Positions 8,051 through 17,231 of a stretch of DNA of 42,420 nt are shown in pieces. The position numbers and the translations under genes were made by a program. The stretch lies in assembly GCA_016841625.1 (NCBI GenBank), contig JAENYU010000002.1, forward strand, positions 118,431 through 160,850. The letters are read 5' to 3'. Source of the stretch: Methanobacteriota archaeon (GTDB taxonomy: Archaea > Halobacteriota > Methanosarcinia > Methanosarcinales > Methanosarcinaceae). The notes under the pieces are model-generated. The model saw only the letters and a list, made by a program, of their open reading frames with translations. It searched no databases and was not told the DNA's origin. Position 1 is the first letter of the stretch; every line of letters starts with the position of its first letter.

Positions 8051-9265
8051 TCATTCATAACGCAAAGCGTCCACAGGATTCATTTTCGCCGCTTTCCTGG
8101 CAGGATAAACTCCAGCCACCACTCCTACCATAACCGAGACAAAGAATCCGATCTCGATCAAAGTGAAGGGGAAAACCGTTGGGAGCTTAAGGGCTGTTTC
8201 CAGGGCAAAAGCTCCGAGTCCCCCAATCAGGGTCCCCAGGATGCCCCCGAAAAGGCTGACCAGAACGGATTCCAGAAGGAAAAGGGAAAGGATTCCGGAA
8301 TTGGTATAGCCAAGGGATTTCATGATCCCGATTTCCCGGGTGCGTTCCGTGACGGTTACAAGCATGATATTCATAATCCCGATAGAACCAACGATCAGGG
8401 AGATCAATGCCACGGCAAAAAGGAAGGAACTCAAGGCATCCCCAATCTGCCCGGTCTGTTCGAGGATCTCGGCCTGGTCAACAATCCCGTAGGGTTTTGC
8501 ATCCTCATCCTCAAGGTCCCGCTTCGGGATGCCGAAGTTCCGGGCCAGCCGGTCGTCTACCTCATTGGAGATACCCCCAACATTTTCCAGGCTGTTTGCC
8601 ATGGCAAAGAAAGCCCCGTAGTCTTTTTCCCCGAGCATTTCATTCATGGTCGAGACAGGAATGAAAATCATCGTGTCCGTATCCCCGTTCCCGCCAATGA
8701 CAGTTTCCTTCGATTTCTGAAGAATTCCCTTTACCTTGAACGTTTTTCTTACAATACTCCCGTCTTCAAGCCTAAAAGCAATGTTTACGGTGCTCCTGTG
8801 GGATATTTTCCTCTTAAACTCCTCGTTTGCCATATCATACCCCAGCACCACTGCATAGCTGTCCTTGTCGGAGAGGAAACTTCCTTCATTCAGCTGGAGG
8901 CTCTGGATTTCCTGGAAATCTTCGCTGACCCCTGCAATGTCCACGTTTTTGGTTTCGGAAAGATAACTGAGTTCCCCACTCGTCCATTTACGGGGAGAGA
9001 CCCCGGTGATCCCCGGAGTGTTTTTGATAAGCTCGTACTCGTTATCAAAAAAGAGGTTGGGCTGCTTGCTGTATGCAATGACGAAATTCGAGCCTACGGA
9101 GGCGACTTCGTCTTCGAAAAACTGGTTGAAACTGGCCCCCAGGGATGCGTTGGTGATCACCGCCGCAACCCCGATCACGATTCCCAGAGTTGTAAGAGCA
9201 GAGCGTAATTTGGCACTGCCTATACTACTTGCAGCAATCTTCAGGGCCTGTTTAAACTGGACCAT
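8051..9265 (-). CDS. MacB/FtsX-type ABC transporter permease
   Basis: This is the cluster's own 404-residue permease. It has one N-terminal helix (about 24-43), a MacB-PCD extracytoplasmic domain and a C-terminal FtsX domain with GSIGIMNIMLVTVTERTREIG and the ending AAKMNPVDALRYE. The ATG at 9265 follows AGGAGGT with eight bases of spacing. It lies 83 bases after the COG1361 protein gene and in the same direction as the ATPase, so the three very likely form an efflux-type ABC system in which the surface protein takes the place of a bacterial MacA-like partner. It aligns without gaps to the orphan permease at 1212-2426. Substrate unknown. Confidence 0.92.
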   Translation of the reverse strand: MVQFKQALKIAASSIGSAKLRSALTTLGIVIGVAAVITNASLGASFNQFFEDEVASVGSNFVIAYSKQPNLFFDNEYELIKNTPGITGVSPRKWTSGELSYLSETKNVDIAGVSEDFQEIQSLQLNEGSFLSDKDSYAVVLGYDMANEEFKRKISHRSTVNIAFRLEDGSIVRKTFKVKGILQKSKETVIGGNGDTDTMIFIPVSTMNEMLGEKDYGAFFAMANSLENVGGISNEVDDRLARNFGIPKRDLEDEDAKPYGIVDQAEILEQTGQIGDALSSFLFAVALISLIVGSIGIMNIMLVTVTERTREIGIMKSLGYTNSGILSLFLLESVLVSLFGGILGTLIGGLGAFALETALKLPTVFPFTLIEIGFFVSVMVGVVAGVYPARKAAKMNPVDALRYE

Positions 9266-9348
9266 AATTAAGACCTCCTGGCAAACCTGTCTTTCAGGCA
9301 GAGATTCATATTCAGGACCTGTTATTTACGGGTGCATTCCTGCCCCAT

Positions 9349-10623
9349 TCATTCCTTGTTCTGCTTTTTCTTCCTGTAGACCAGTACCCCCACGGCAACC
9401 AGGGCTACGAGCACCACGGCTCCTATAATGGATTGCGAACTGCTGCCCGTATTTTCCGTGGTAAGCCTGACCTGAAGATTGATGACCTCGTTTTCATGCA
9501 GGTTGACCCCGTTGCTGTAACTTGCTATGAGAGTCAGGTTTACAGGCTCCGATCCATCTGGAGCCAGACTTCCCAGACTATCCGGATCTTCCACCACGGC
9601 ATCGAACTCGATTGTAAAGAGCTCGTCCGGGTCCATTGGCCCTATGAAATACTCAACCGGATAGAACTCAACTCCCTCAGCCTCGGGTTTGATGCTGACG
9701 GAACTGAACTCGTTGGGATGGGTGTTTGCCACATCAAACTCGAGGGTAGCCTCCCCGTTCACCAATTTGAGGGGCTTGGAAGGGATCACTCTCACATTGG
9801 AAGGGTCAACTTCGAGGGGAATATTCTTTCGGCTGTTGTAGTCAAAAGAATTGCCCTCGATTGCAAGTACGAGGTTGTGAGTCCCGCCCCTAACGTCATC
9901 ACCTACCTCCACGTTGAAGGTCAGGTCGATGCGGTCCCCGGAACCCAGCAGGCCCATCTCAACGTAAGGGGCACTGGAAACCGTTACCCCTTCAGTCGAA
10001 GTCATCAGGACTGCAGACTGTATCCGGGCATTGGTATCGAAATCTTCCCCGCCTATGGAAACCGTAGGCGTTGTTGCCCTGTTAACAAGAGAAACGGTTA
10101 CTGTACCCCTGTCCCCCGGCATAAAAACCGCGGGGTCAAAGGAGATAGTCTCAAGTTCCACGGTGCCTTTGCTGTCAAAGGTTTCGGTACCTACCCTGAT
10201 GTCAAAAGTCTCCTCACTCCAGGGACTGTCCTTATCGATCCTCGTCCGGATGTCTATAGAACGGGTCCCCTTCTGGGCGTCCTTGTCCACAAAAAGGTGA
10301 AACTCCCGGGAAGAGATTTTTTCAGGAGCAAGAGCCCCGATATTTTGCACCGCGTTTAGGGGAGAATCCAGAGAGAAGGGATATTCCGGGACCACTTCTA
10401 TGGAAGCGTCATCCGCCCGGTCCCTCCCTACATTTTCCACCTGCACGGTCAGGTCTACGTACTGTCCTATCTGGGCAGGATAGGGGCTGATTTCAATAAT
10501 CGTTACTTTCAGGTTTGCACTCCCGACACTGGCAGAAGCCGGAGCCGCAAAAATCGAGGCTATTAAAAGCAAAGACAATACGAGAGGAATGATTCGATTT
10601 TTCACTTTTGTCACTTTCTCCAC
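9349..10623 (-). CDS. COG1361-type exported, membrane-anchored protein
   Basis: The 424-residue protein starts with a signal peptide (about residues 10-32, ending near APASAS), followed by three immunoglobulin-like/CARDB-type segments typical of COG1361 S-layer-related proteins (for example PYPAQIGQYVDLTVQVENVG and MPGDRGTVTVSLVNRA). A C-terminal helix (about 398-417) and a positively charged KKKQNKE tail anchor it in the membrane with the bulk outside. Start could be any of three closely spaced GTG codons near 10605-10623. In methanosarcinas such proteins are commonly encoded between a MacB-type ATPase and permease, as here. It probably works with that transporter at the cell surface; a specific ligand is not evident. 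Confidence 0.85.
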   Translation of the reverse strand: MEKVTKVKNRIIPLVLSLLLIASIFAAPASASVGSANLKVTIIEISPYPAQIGQYVDLTVQVENVGRDRADDASIEVVPEYPFSLDSPLNAVQNIGALAPEKISSREFHLFVDKDAQKGTRSIDIRTRIDKDSPWSEETFDIRVGTETFDSKGTVELETISFDPAVFMPGDRGTVTVSLVNRATTPTVSIGGEDFDTNARIQSAVLMTSTEGVTVSSAPYVEMGLLGSGDRIDLTFNVEVGDDVRGGTHNLVLAIEGNSFDYNSRKNIPLEVDPSNVRVIPSKPLKLVNGEATLEFDVANTHPNEFSSVSIKPEAEGVEFYPVEYFIGPMDPDELFTIEFDAVVEDPDSLGSLAPDGSEPVNLTLIASYSNGVNLHENEVINLQVRLTTENTGSSSQSIIGAVVLVALVAVGVLVYRKKKQNKE

Positions 10624-10657
10624 CCTGATTGGCCTAAAAATGGTAACTAATTAATCT

Positions 10658-10716
10658 GAATCTGAATTATACTGAATCTGAATTATACTGAATCTGAATT
10701 ATACTGAATCTGAATT
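10658..10716. repeat. 16-bp tandem repeat
   Basis: GAATCTGAATTATACT is repeated exactly from 10658, 10674 and 10690, with a partial fourth copy. It fills the 100-base gap between the ABC ATPase and the COG1361 gene, so it lies within the probable operon transcript. Confidence 0.9.
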
Positions 10717-10723
10717 AATATGA

Positions 10724-11608
10724 TTACGAATTATCCTGACTCTGAATGATTCCGTCTTTTACGAGCACGACCCTGTCCGCATATTTTGCGATATCCGGGT
10801 CGTGGGTAATCATTACAATTGTCCGGCCTTCTTCGTTAAGTTTAGTAAACATGTTCAGGATTTCACAGCCGGTCTTAGAATCCAGGTTCCCGGTGGGTTC
10901 GTCCGCAAGGAGGATGGCCGGGTCGTTGATAAGAGAGCGGGCAATTGCGACCCTCTGAGACTGACCTCCGGAAAGCTCACTTGGTTTATGGTGCATGCGG
11001 TCGTCAAGCCCCACCAGTTCCAGGAGCTCCCTTGCCTTTTTGTGGGTATCAACCCCTTCCCTTGCATTTGCATAGGTAGGCAGTTCCACATTTTCAAGGG
11101 CGTTAAGCCGCGGAATAAGGTTAAAAGTCTGGAAAATGAAACCGACTTCCAGCCCCCTGAGCCTGGCGATCTCCTTGTCCGAGAGTTTGTTGACATCCCT
11201 GCCTTTTATAATGATCTTTCCCTCTGTAGGCCGGTCAAGAAAGCCGATCAGGTTCATTAGAGTGCTCTTTCCGGAACCGGAAGGTCCCATGATTGCAAGG
11301 AACTCCCCTTCCCGGACTGTCAGGTTGATATCGTGAAGGATAGAGACTTCCATATCTCCGAGAATGTAGCTCTTTTTGACGTTGATAACCTCTATGATGG
11401 GGGCAGCTTCCGGGACTGAACCAGGAGCACGCTTTTCGGAACGGTTCACCTCGCATACGAAGGGCTCTTCATCCGTTGATTCATTATTGGACATCAAACT
11501 CCGGTCTTCAGAAGGGAGAGCATCCTCTTCAGACCCTGAAGCCCCGTTTCTGGACTCAGAACCGGAGTTCACGACCCCGGGTTCGTCATCGGATTTTTTA
11601 TCTTCCAT
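10724..11608 (-). CDS. ABC transporter ATP-binding protein (MacB/LolD type)
   Basis: The protein is about 294 residues from the preferred ATG at 11608, which follows GGAG; an ATG 21 bases upstream lacks a good site. An acidic, low-complexity N-terminal extension of about 65 residues precedes the ATPase. The core has Walker A GPSGSGKST, the Q-loop in FIFQTFNLIPRL, signature LSGGQ (followed by SQRVAIARSL), Walker B ILLADEPTGNLD and switch histidine in MITHDP. This is the lipoprotein-release/MacB subgroup that energises FtsX-type permeases. It is followed by the COG1361 protein and the permease. The long acidic extension is unusual for this subgroup and may mediate partner binding (inference). 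Confidence 0.93.
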   Translation of the reverse strand: MEDKKSDDEPGVVNSGSESRNGASGSEEDALPSEDRSLMSNNESTDEEPFVCEVNRSEKRAPGSVPEAAPIIEVINVKKSYILGDMEVSILHDINLTVREGEFLAIMGPSGSGKSTLMNLIGFLDRPTEGKIIIKGRDVNKLSDKEIARLRGLEVGFIFQTFNLIPRLNALENVELPTYANAREGVDTHKKARELLELVGLDDRMHHKPSELSGGQSQRVAIARSLINDPAILLADEPTGNLDSKTGCEILNMFTKLNEEGRTIVMITHDPDIAKYADRVVLVKDGIIQSQDNS

Positions 11609-11705
11609 GTACACTCCGCTGTTTTTCATATCTTGAAATCAATTGTATCGTCGGGCAATTTATCCTATTAACATTAACATTGTTCTGACTTTTATGCTTT
11701 GAGCC

Positions 11706-12092
11706 TCATGATGCAGGGCAACTGTTCAAAATCCTGAGTACCGAAGAAGGATCGGCTTTTTTTCCGGGGACCAGCACGATAAGCTGTTCCACTGCCGCAT
11801 ACACTTTTATTTTCCTCCCTTTCCGACTCCACTTTATCTGCTGGACACTGATCAAGCCCGATTCCTCCAGGGAATCAAGGTTGTATTTCAGGGTGTTTAG
11901 CCGCATATCCAGAGATTCCGAAAGGTCCCCTGCAGACATGCTTTTTTTGCCAAGAATTTCAAGGATTTTAAGGGAAGTTTCATTGGAAAGAGCCCTTACC
12001 AGCTTTCTGGAATCCCCGGAAAGGGGAAGGACCAGTAACTTCCTCTGCTTTTCAAAGGAAGCAACTTTAGTGTTCGGATTCTGTTCTGGCAT
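11706..12092 (-). CDS. ArsR-like winged-helix transcriptional regulator
   Basis: A 128-residue protein (from the ATG at 12092, with GAGGG seven bases upstream; an ATG six bases earlier is possible). Residues about 30-95 form a winged helix: VRALSNETSLKILEILG, then a recognition helix near LSESLDMRLNTLKYNLDSLEESGLI and a wing with KIKVYAAVEQ. This ArsR-like form is widespread in Methanosarcina. It lies 45 bases after the larger regulator and just before the ABC ATPase, so it probably controls that transporter. No metal-binding cysteine cluster is visible except one near the C-terminus. Confidence 0.8.
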   Translation of the reverse strand: MPEQNPNTKVASFEKQRKLLVLPLSGDSRKLVRALSNETSLKILEILGKKSMSAGDLSESLDMRLNTLKYNLDSLEESGLISVQQIKWSRKGRKIKVYAAVEQLIVLVPGKKADPSSVLRILNSCPAS

Positions 12093-12137
12093 TTTCATCC
12101 CTCATAAGCATAAAGCAGCCGGACTTTCGCGGAAAAC

Positions 12138-12623
12138 TCAGTCTTTCCGGCTGAGCTTTTCAAGTTTTTCAAGCACTTCCTCAAGCACGGAATCGAGCTT
12201 GAGCATATCCCGGTGGTAGCGCCTGAGGATCTCAAGCTTCCCCTGCTGCTTTTCGCTCAACTCTTCATTTTCAAAGCGTTCTACCATACGAGGAATTTCA
12301 ATAGTTGCCGGCTGGGTTTCATTAGCTCTTGTCCTGAGCAGCTGCCCCAGAGCAATTTTCAGTATATCCTTGTCGGAATGAACATAGACCTTCCTTGTGC
12401 CCGGCTTTGTACTACGGGTAATTAAGCCTGAAGGCTCAAGCTGTCGGATCTTATTGCTCACCGAAGCAAGGGAGTAACCCGTCTCTTCAGCAAGCTCACT
12501 CATGCCCATATCTCCGGGCTCAATATAAACCCGCGCAAAGATGGTCGCCATCAAACTGTCCATCCCATAGCCTTTACCAACGTTTTGATAGAAAGCAATG
12601 AATTCTCTGTCAATTTCATCCAT
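12138..12623 (-). CDS. GbsR/MarR-type transcriptional regulator
   Basis: The 161-residue protein has a MarR-like winged helix: MSELAEETGYSLASVSNKIRQLEPSGLI is the helix-turn-helix (about 39-66), followed by a basic wing (TRSTKPGTRKVYVH) and a long coiled-coil-like C-terminal helix (about 115-160), as in GbsR-type regulators. A near-perfect 12-bp inverted repeat lies about 24 bases upstream of its start and may be its own operator. It is the first gene of the minus-strand set of two regulators and an ABC transporter. Effector unknown. Confidence 0.85.
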   Translation of the reverse strand: MDEIDREFIAFYQNVGKGYGMDSLMATIFARVYIEPGDMGMSELAEETGYSLASVSNKIRQLEPSGLITRSTKPGTRKVYVHSDKDILKIALGQLLRTRANETQPATIEIPRMVERFENEELSEKQQGKLEILRRYHRDMLKLDSVLEEVLEKLEKLSRKD

Positions 12624-12646
12624 GAAAGGTCATTTAGTCCCATGTA

Positions 12647-12672
12647 CTATTTTTAGTATTTAGTAAAAATAG
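12647..12672. promoter_or_regulatory. Near-perfect dyad upstream of the GbsR-like gene
   Basis: CTATTTTTAGTA (12647-12658) and TAGTAAAAATAG (12661-12672) are inverted repeats with one mismatch and a 2-base spacer. The dyad lies in the expected promoter region, overlapping AT-rich sequence that could hold the TATA box on the minus strand. An autoregulatory operator is the simplest reading. Confidence 0.5.
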
Positions 12673-12972
12673 GAAAGATGTTAAATTACTTAAAAGTATC
12701 TATTTTCATTTTACCTAGGGGACTGAGGGACCGGAGATTTTAGTTTACCGGGAAATTTTTTTGATACTGTTCTCAAAGGTTGCCCTGAGATGGAAGAAAC
12801 GTCGGAATTTCCGAACATTGGCAAGAATTCGGAGAGAAAATTGAGGGGAAAAAATGGGGTGCATACGGTTGAAAAAATAAAAATAAGCAGGAAGAAGATT
12901 GTGTTTCAGATAAATTTTTAAGTTAGATATACCGGAAATAGATTTTTATAATTTAGGAGTTTTTTAGTTAAA

Positions 12973-12980
12973 TTTAAATA
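12973..12980 (+). promoter_or_regulatory. TATA box of amtB-glnK
   Basis: TTTAAATA ends 20 bases before TACCGGTTGCC (13001), the same spacing as the TATA box and TACCGATTGCC of glnA. This predicts a start near 13003-13005 and a leader of about 25 bases. Confidence 0.5.
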
Positions 12981-13000
12981 GTATAACATCTACAGTCAGA

Positions 13001-13026
13001 TACCGGTTGCCTAGTAACGGAGGCAG
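13001..13026 (+). promoter_or_regulatory. Conserved short leader of amtB shared with glnA
   Basis: The 26 bases from 13001 match the glnA leader (17951-17976) at 20 positions, including TACCG, TTGCCTA and the GG-GGCA ribosome-site area. Only the right half (TACC) of an NrpR operator is retained here. It includes the GGAGG ribosome site. Confidence 0.55.
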
Positions 13027-14445
13027 ATGAAAATTATGATAAAAAATCTGGAAAAGATTGGAAAATTATTATTGTTAACCTGTGTGATACTTATTGCATT
13101 ATCATCACCAGGAGCAGCTGTAACGGCGGAGGAAAACGCGCAGGCGATCTCTGACACGCAGACAGCCCTTACCTTTGTATGGCTCCTGGTAGCAAGTGCC
13201 CTGGTATTCTTTATGCATACCGGGTTCTCAATGGTAGAAATCGGACTTACGAGAAGCAAGAACACGGCAAACATCCTCATGAAAAACTTCATGACCGTGA
13301 TGCTCGGGATCCTGGTCTACTGGGCTGTTGGCTGGGGAGTCATGTACGGAGCCGATGCGGCTGGCCTGATAGGGACTAACCAGTTCTTCCTCGCGGGAGC
13401 AGACAATGCGACCTTTAACGGATGGTTCTTCCAGATGGTCTTTGCAGCAACCGGAGCAACGATCGTATCCGGGGCAATGGCCGAACGGACCGATTTCAAG
13501 GCTTACCTTGTCTACTGTATCATGATGGTTGCCGTCATCTACCCGGTGTACGGGCACTGGGTATGGAGCGGGGCCGATGCAGCACTCCTGACCGGGGCTG
13601 AGAGCCCAATCGTAAAGGCAATCGGGGTCGCACACCACGACTTTGCCGGATCCGGAGTCGTACACTCCATCGGTGGATACTCTGCTCTTGCAGGGGTACT
13701 CCTTCTAGGAGCCAGAATAGGCAAGTTCAAGAATGGAAAGCCTCTTGCAATTCCAGGTCACAACCTGGCCTTCGCTTTCTTCGGGACTTTGATCCTGGCC
13801 CTTGGCTGGATCGGATTCAACGGTGGAAGTACTCTTGACGGAAACGACGCTTACATGAACCTTGTCGTGACCAACACTTTCATTGCAGGCGCTGCAGGCG
13901 CTGTCGTGGTGATGCTGATTACCTGGATGAAGACCGCAAAGCCTGACCCGTCCCTTACCGCAAACGGACTTCTTGGCGGGCTTGTTGCGATCACCGCTCC
14001 CTGCGGATCTGTCTCGAACTGGGCAGCCCTGGCAATAGGGATCATTGCAGGAATTATAATTTACGTTGGTGTCATGTTCAACGAAAACGTCCTCAAGGTA
14101 GACGACCCCGTAGGCGCAGTCGTGGTACACGGATACTGCGGAAGCTGGGGACTACTCTCGGTGGGACTTTTCTCCATAGGAATGGGTAACGGAATCCTTG
14201 CAGACGCGGTCTATGCCGCTGAAGTTCCGGGGCTATTCTACGGTGGCGGAGTCGGGCTGCTGACAATCCAGATGGTGGCTGTAATCGTCAGTATTATCTG
14301 GGCTTTCGGGACATCGTATATAATCTTCAAGATCATTGACGCAGTTATCGGACTGCGGGTGCCCGAGGACGTTGAAATCATGGGTCTGGATATCGCAGAA
14401 CACGGCATCAGGGCATACCCTGAATACCAGCCTGCAGAGGACTAA
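13027..14445 (+). CDS. amtB: Ammonium transporter AmtB
   Basis: The 472-residue protein begins with a cleavable-type hydrophobic signal (about residues 12-32) and then about eleven membrane helices of the Amt/Rh family. Family marks include VEIGLTRSKNTANILMKNF, the pore histidines in HDFAGSGVVHSIGG and VHGYCGSWG, and aromatic gate residues. It imports ammonium across the membrane and is controlled by GlnK, encoded 12 bases downstream. A GGAGG precedes ATG at 13027 by only three bases; an ATG at 13036 is an alternative. Transcription probably rises under nitrogen limitation. Confidence 0.96.
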   Translation: MKIMIKNLEKIGKLLLLTCVILIALSSPGAAVTAEENAQAISDTQTALTFVWLLVASALVFFMHTGFSMVEIGLTRSKNTANILMKNFMTVMLGILVYWAVGWGVMYGADAAGLIGTNQFFLAGADNATFNGWFFQMVFAATGATIVSGAMAERTDFKAYLVYCIMMVAVIYPVYGHWVWSGADAALLTGAESPIVKAIGVAHHDFAGSGVVHSIGGYSALAGVLLLGARIGKFKNGKPLAIPGHNLAFAFFGTLILALGWIGFNGGSTLDGNDAYMNLVVTNTFIAGAAGAVVVMLITWMKTAKPDPSLTANGLLGGLVAITAPCGSVSNWAALAIGIIAGIIIYVGVMFNENVLKVDDPVGAVVVHGYCGSWGLLSVGLFSIGMGNGILADAVYAAEVPGLFYGGGVGLLTIQMVAVIVSIIWAFGTSYIIFKIIDAVIGLRVPEDVEIMGLDIAEHGIRAYPEYQPAED

Positions 14446-14457
14446 GAGGTGATCTGA

Positions 14458-14796
<339 letters not shown>

Positions 14797-14937
14797 GCAT
14801 CCCCCTCTTATCTTTCTTTCCCGGAAGTCCCAGAGATCATAAAAAAGCAAATTCAGTAGGAACCATACGAAAAAATTAAAAATTTTAAAAATTTTAAAAC
14901 TTATCCAAAACGACTCCAAACCTGGTAGGTACCCATA

Positions 14938-15384
14938 ATGTCAGAATTCAAACCAGTATCGGAATTCAACCCAAAAAACGTAAACTTCGAGGTCCCTCGA
15001 GGATACGATATGTCCGTTATAAAGCTCTATTTCTGGGTAGGGCTCGTATCCGCGGTTCTGTTAAGGACCATAATAATAGCCGACCACTACAGCGATTTCT
15101 ACGCAAAAGTGATCTGGTATCTCGGGGTCACAGGATACCTCTGGTTCTTCATGCACAGATACCATATCGCAAAGCGTAGATTTGGGGTCATAAAAGATCT
15201 TGAACTGCTTAATAAAGTGAGAAATCAACAGAAGCTTTCCGAGAAAGATATTGAGGGACTCGATTATCTGCTCTGGAGCCTTTCAGTGTCCAAAGAACGC
15301 TCAAACTATCTGGTGATTTCGGTGTTTTCCGTGATTTCAATCGTTTTGTCCCTCACTCTGGACCTGGGGATCCTGAACATTTAA
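14938..15384 (+). CDS. Small membrane protein of unknown function
   Basis: The 148-residue protein has three likely membrane helices (about 27-48, 58-76, 123-145) with a basic, soluble loop of about 45 residues between the second and third. I do not recognise the family. It stands downstream of glnK with a separate AT-rich promoter region. No cysteine or histidine motif suggests a cofactor. Confidence 0.7.
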   Translation: MSEFKPVSEFNPKNVNFEVPRGYDMSVIKLYFWVGLVSAVLLRTIIIADHYSDFYAKVIWYLGVTGYLWFFMHRYHIAKRRFGVIKDLELLNKVRNQQKLSEKDIEGLDYLLWSLSVSKERSNYLVISVFSVISIVLSLTLDLGILNI

Positions 15385-15606
15385 GGGAATTTCCCCAATT
15401 TTCTTTCCGACTATTTTTTCTGAAATTCGGCCACATCTGGATCGAAACTTTCGAAATCAAACCTTTTTTGAGCCCGGACAGTTCCGGAAACTAACTCACC
15501 TGAAGCCGGAAATTCCAGAGACGAAACCGTATCAGAATATTTTGAAATATATGAGTAAGATATCTATAAATACGTTAATTGATGATGGTATTTTGGGGGT
15601 GAATGT

Positions 15607-15903
15607 GTGGCGGAAATTTTGAGATTATCATCAGCTATTTGCGCAGATCCTGACGACAAAGATGAAAATCTGAAGATTGAAGTTACACATCAGGAGATTG
15701 AAAAGGAAAACATTTCATTCAGGCTCGTCGAAGAAGGCTTCTACGTAAAAGTGACAAAAGAGGAAGTTGAATACGTAGATAGTTATTCAATCTGTCCGGT
15801 AAACCCGGAAAAGGTCATTGCAACCTATTAAAACGAGATTATGAAGGGCACCGTACCCTACCGGGAGACTTTTGAAAATGCAGTGGACGTGAAGATTGAA
15901 TAA
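15607..15903 (+). pseudogene. Hsp20-like small protein interrupted by a TAA
   Basis: From the GTG at 15607 (after GGGGGTGAAT) the frame reads 74 codons, stops at TAA (15829-15831), then continues in the same frame for 23 codons to a second TAA at 15901. The tail (MKGTVPYRETFENAVDVKIE) matches the C-terminal beta strands of Hsp20-like domains and aligns with the neighbouring gene at 15972. The stop replaces a residue just before the MLTV-like strand. A single AAA-to-TAA type change would explain it. Either a recent pseudogene or a truncated product. The stop is ochre, so pyrrolysine readthrough does not apply. Confidence 0.7.
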
Positions 15904-15971
15904 ATGCTCGAATATAACAGCGAACCGGCATCCAAGACCGGAGTACCGAATTTTTTTAGGGAGGGGGTATA

Positions 15972-16280
15972 ATGGACAATCCGATACCCAGGTTAATAAA
16001 AACACCTATCATAGCCATGTATCACGATGATGAGCATAAGAACCTCACTATAGAGGTGGAACTGCCAGACGTGAAAAACGAAAACATAACCCTCGTGATG
16101 CATGAAAACAGTTTTTACCTGAAAGCCTTCAGTGAAAGTGCTGAGTACCTGGGATCCTTTTTCATGGACGGGCCTGTTGAGCCCGATAAGGCTATAGCAG
16201 TGAACAATAATGGCATGCTTACGGTTGAAGTCCCTTACAAAGAGGGCTTCCTTTGCGCAAGAAACATACCAATTGAATAA
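15972..16280 (+). CDS. Hsp20/alpha-crystallin-like small protein
   Basis: The 102-residue protein resembles an alpha-crystallin domain: LTIEVELPDVKNENITLVMHENSFYLKA and the late MLTVEVPYKEGF strand. It lacks the long N- and C-terminal arms of typical chaperones, so it may be a short Hsp20-like (CS-fold) protein. It follows a GGGAGGGGG ribosome site. The interrupted copy directly upstream is its paralogue. Confidence 0.75.
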   Translation: MDNPIPRLIKTPIIAMYHDDEHKNLTIEVELPDVKNENITLVMHENSFYLKAFSESAEYLGSFFMDGPVEPDKAIAVNNNGMLTVEVPYKEGFLCARNIPIE

Positions 16281-16374
16281 TATCGGCAAGCCTTAATCAG
16301 AACAGATAAATCCGGAAAAACCCAATATTTGATTTTAATCCTTAGCCGTATTCTCGCAAAGAAGAGGGAATTCC

Positions 16375-16584
16375 ATGAAGATAGTAAAATGCGGAGATCT
16401 TGGATTCAGGTGCAACTTTATTGCAGCAGGCACCGGCGCCGAGCAAGTGAAGAAAGAAATGCTCGAGCACATAGAAAAAGAACATAAGGATCTTCTCGAA
16501 GAGATGTCCGAAGACGACATAAACCACATAAAGTACAGGATCTCAACTCTTCTTGCCCGGAGCTGCGGCTGCGGTGCCCTGTAA
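16375..16584 (+). CDS. DUF1059-like small protein, copy 1
   Basis: This 69-residue protein contains KIVKCGDLGFRCNF, a helix with EHIEKEH and the C-terminal RSCGCGAL cysteine motif, fitting the DUF1059 family of small cysteine/histidine proteins. GAGGGAATTCC lies before the ATG. A second copy follows at 16823. Function unknown; cysteines and histidines could hold a metal. Confidence 0.85.
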   Translation: MKIVKCGDLGFRCNFIAAGTGAEQVKKEMLEHIEKEHKDLLEEMSEDDINHIKYRISTLLARSCGCGAL

Positions 16585-16822
16585 ACTGAAAAGCCAGGGA
16601 ACTTTTTTATTGGGGCATAGAGCCCCGTATTTATCATCACAGACTCAAGAGCCCTGCCTATCGAAAAAGATAGAGAAGGATAGATGGAGAGAAGTAGCGG
16701 GGGAAGAGTAGATAGAGAGAAGTAGATGGGGAAGAACAGGAATTAAAGAAAAATTTCGGCAAAACTAAATTTATATTATATTAATTTTATATAGTTGGCA
16801 CTGAATAGAAGGAGGAGACTTT

Positions 16823-17038
16823 TTGAGGATTGTAAAGTGTGGCGATCTGGGATTTAAATGTAATTTTATGGCAACCGGAAATGAAATCGATCAGGTTGAA
16901 AAAAATATGCTGGACCATATAGAAGAAGAGCATAAAGGAGAACTTGCAAGCATGGCAGAAGACGATCTCCACCACCTGAAGCACAGGGTATCAACCCTCT
17001 CAGGCCGGAGCTGCGGCTGTGGAGAGCATCACCACTAA
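16823..17038 (+). CDS. DUF1059-like small protein, copy 2
   Basis: A 71-residue paralogue of the gene at 16375, sharing VKCGDLGFKCNF, the MLDHIEEEH helix and RSCGCG, with a histidine end EHHH. The start is TTG at 16823, five bases after GGAGGAG. Separate promoter with AT-rich TATA-like sequence near 16768-16795. Probable metal-binding by Cys and His, not shown. Confidence 0.85.
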   Translation: MRIVKCGDLGFKCNFMATGNEIDQVEKNMLDHIEEEHKGELASMAEDDLHHLKHRVSTLSGRSCGCGEHHH

Positions 17039-17231
17039 TAGTCCGGAAGCTTTAATGATCCATTAGCTCAGGATTCCCTACCTACTATTTTTATAATTAT
17101 TGAGCAGGCATTCTGCAAATTTCCACCAGGATAAATGACCAGAGTACTCGAAAGAAATTGCTATTTTTCCTCCTGTTTATGGCCATTATTTGAATCAAAC
17201 TCATAGCCAACTGAGACTCATGGCCCCTACC

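Larger units (their letters stand above)
12673..13026. other. Divergent intergenic region before amtB
   Basis: It holds the amtB promoter (TTTAAATA at 12973-12980) and leader. I see no gene in it. The rest is AT-rich with no conserved structure that I can name. Confidence 0.5.

Noticed and set aside
15829-15831. Pyrrolysine or selenocysteine readthrough of the Hsp20-like gene
   Set aside because: The codon is TAA, not TAG or TGA, and no downstream insertion element is visible.
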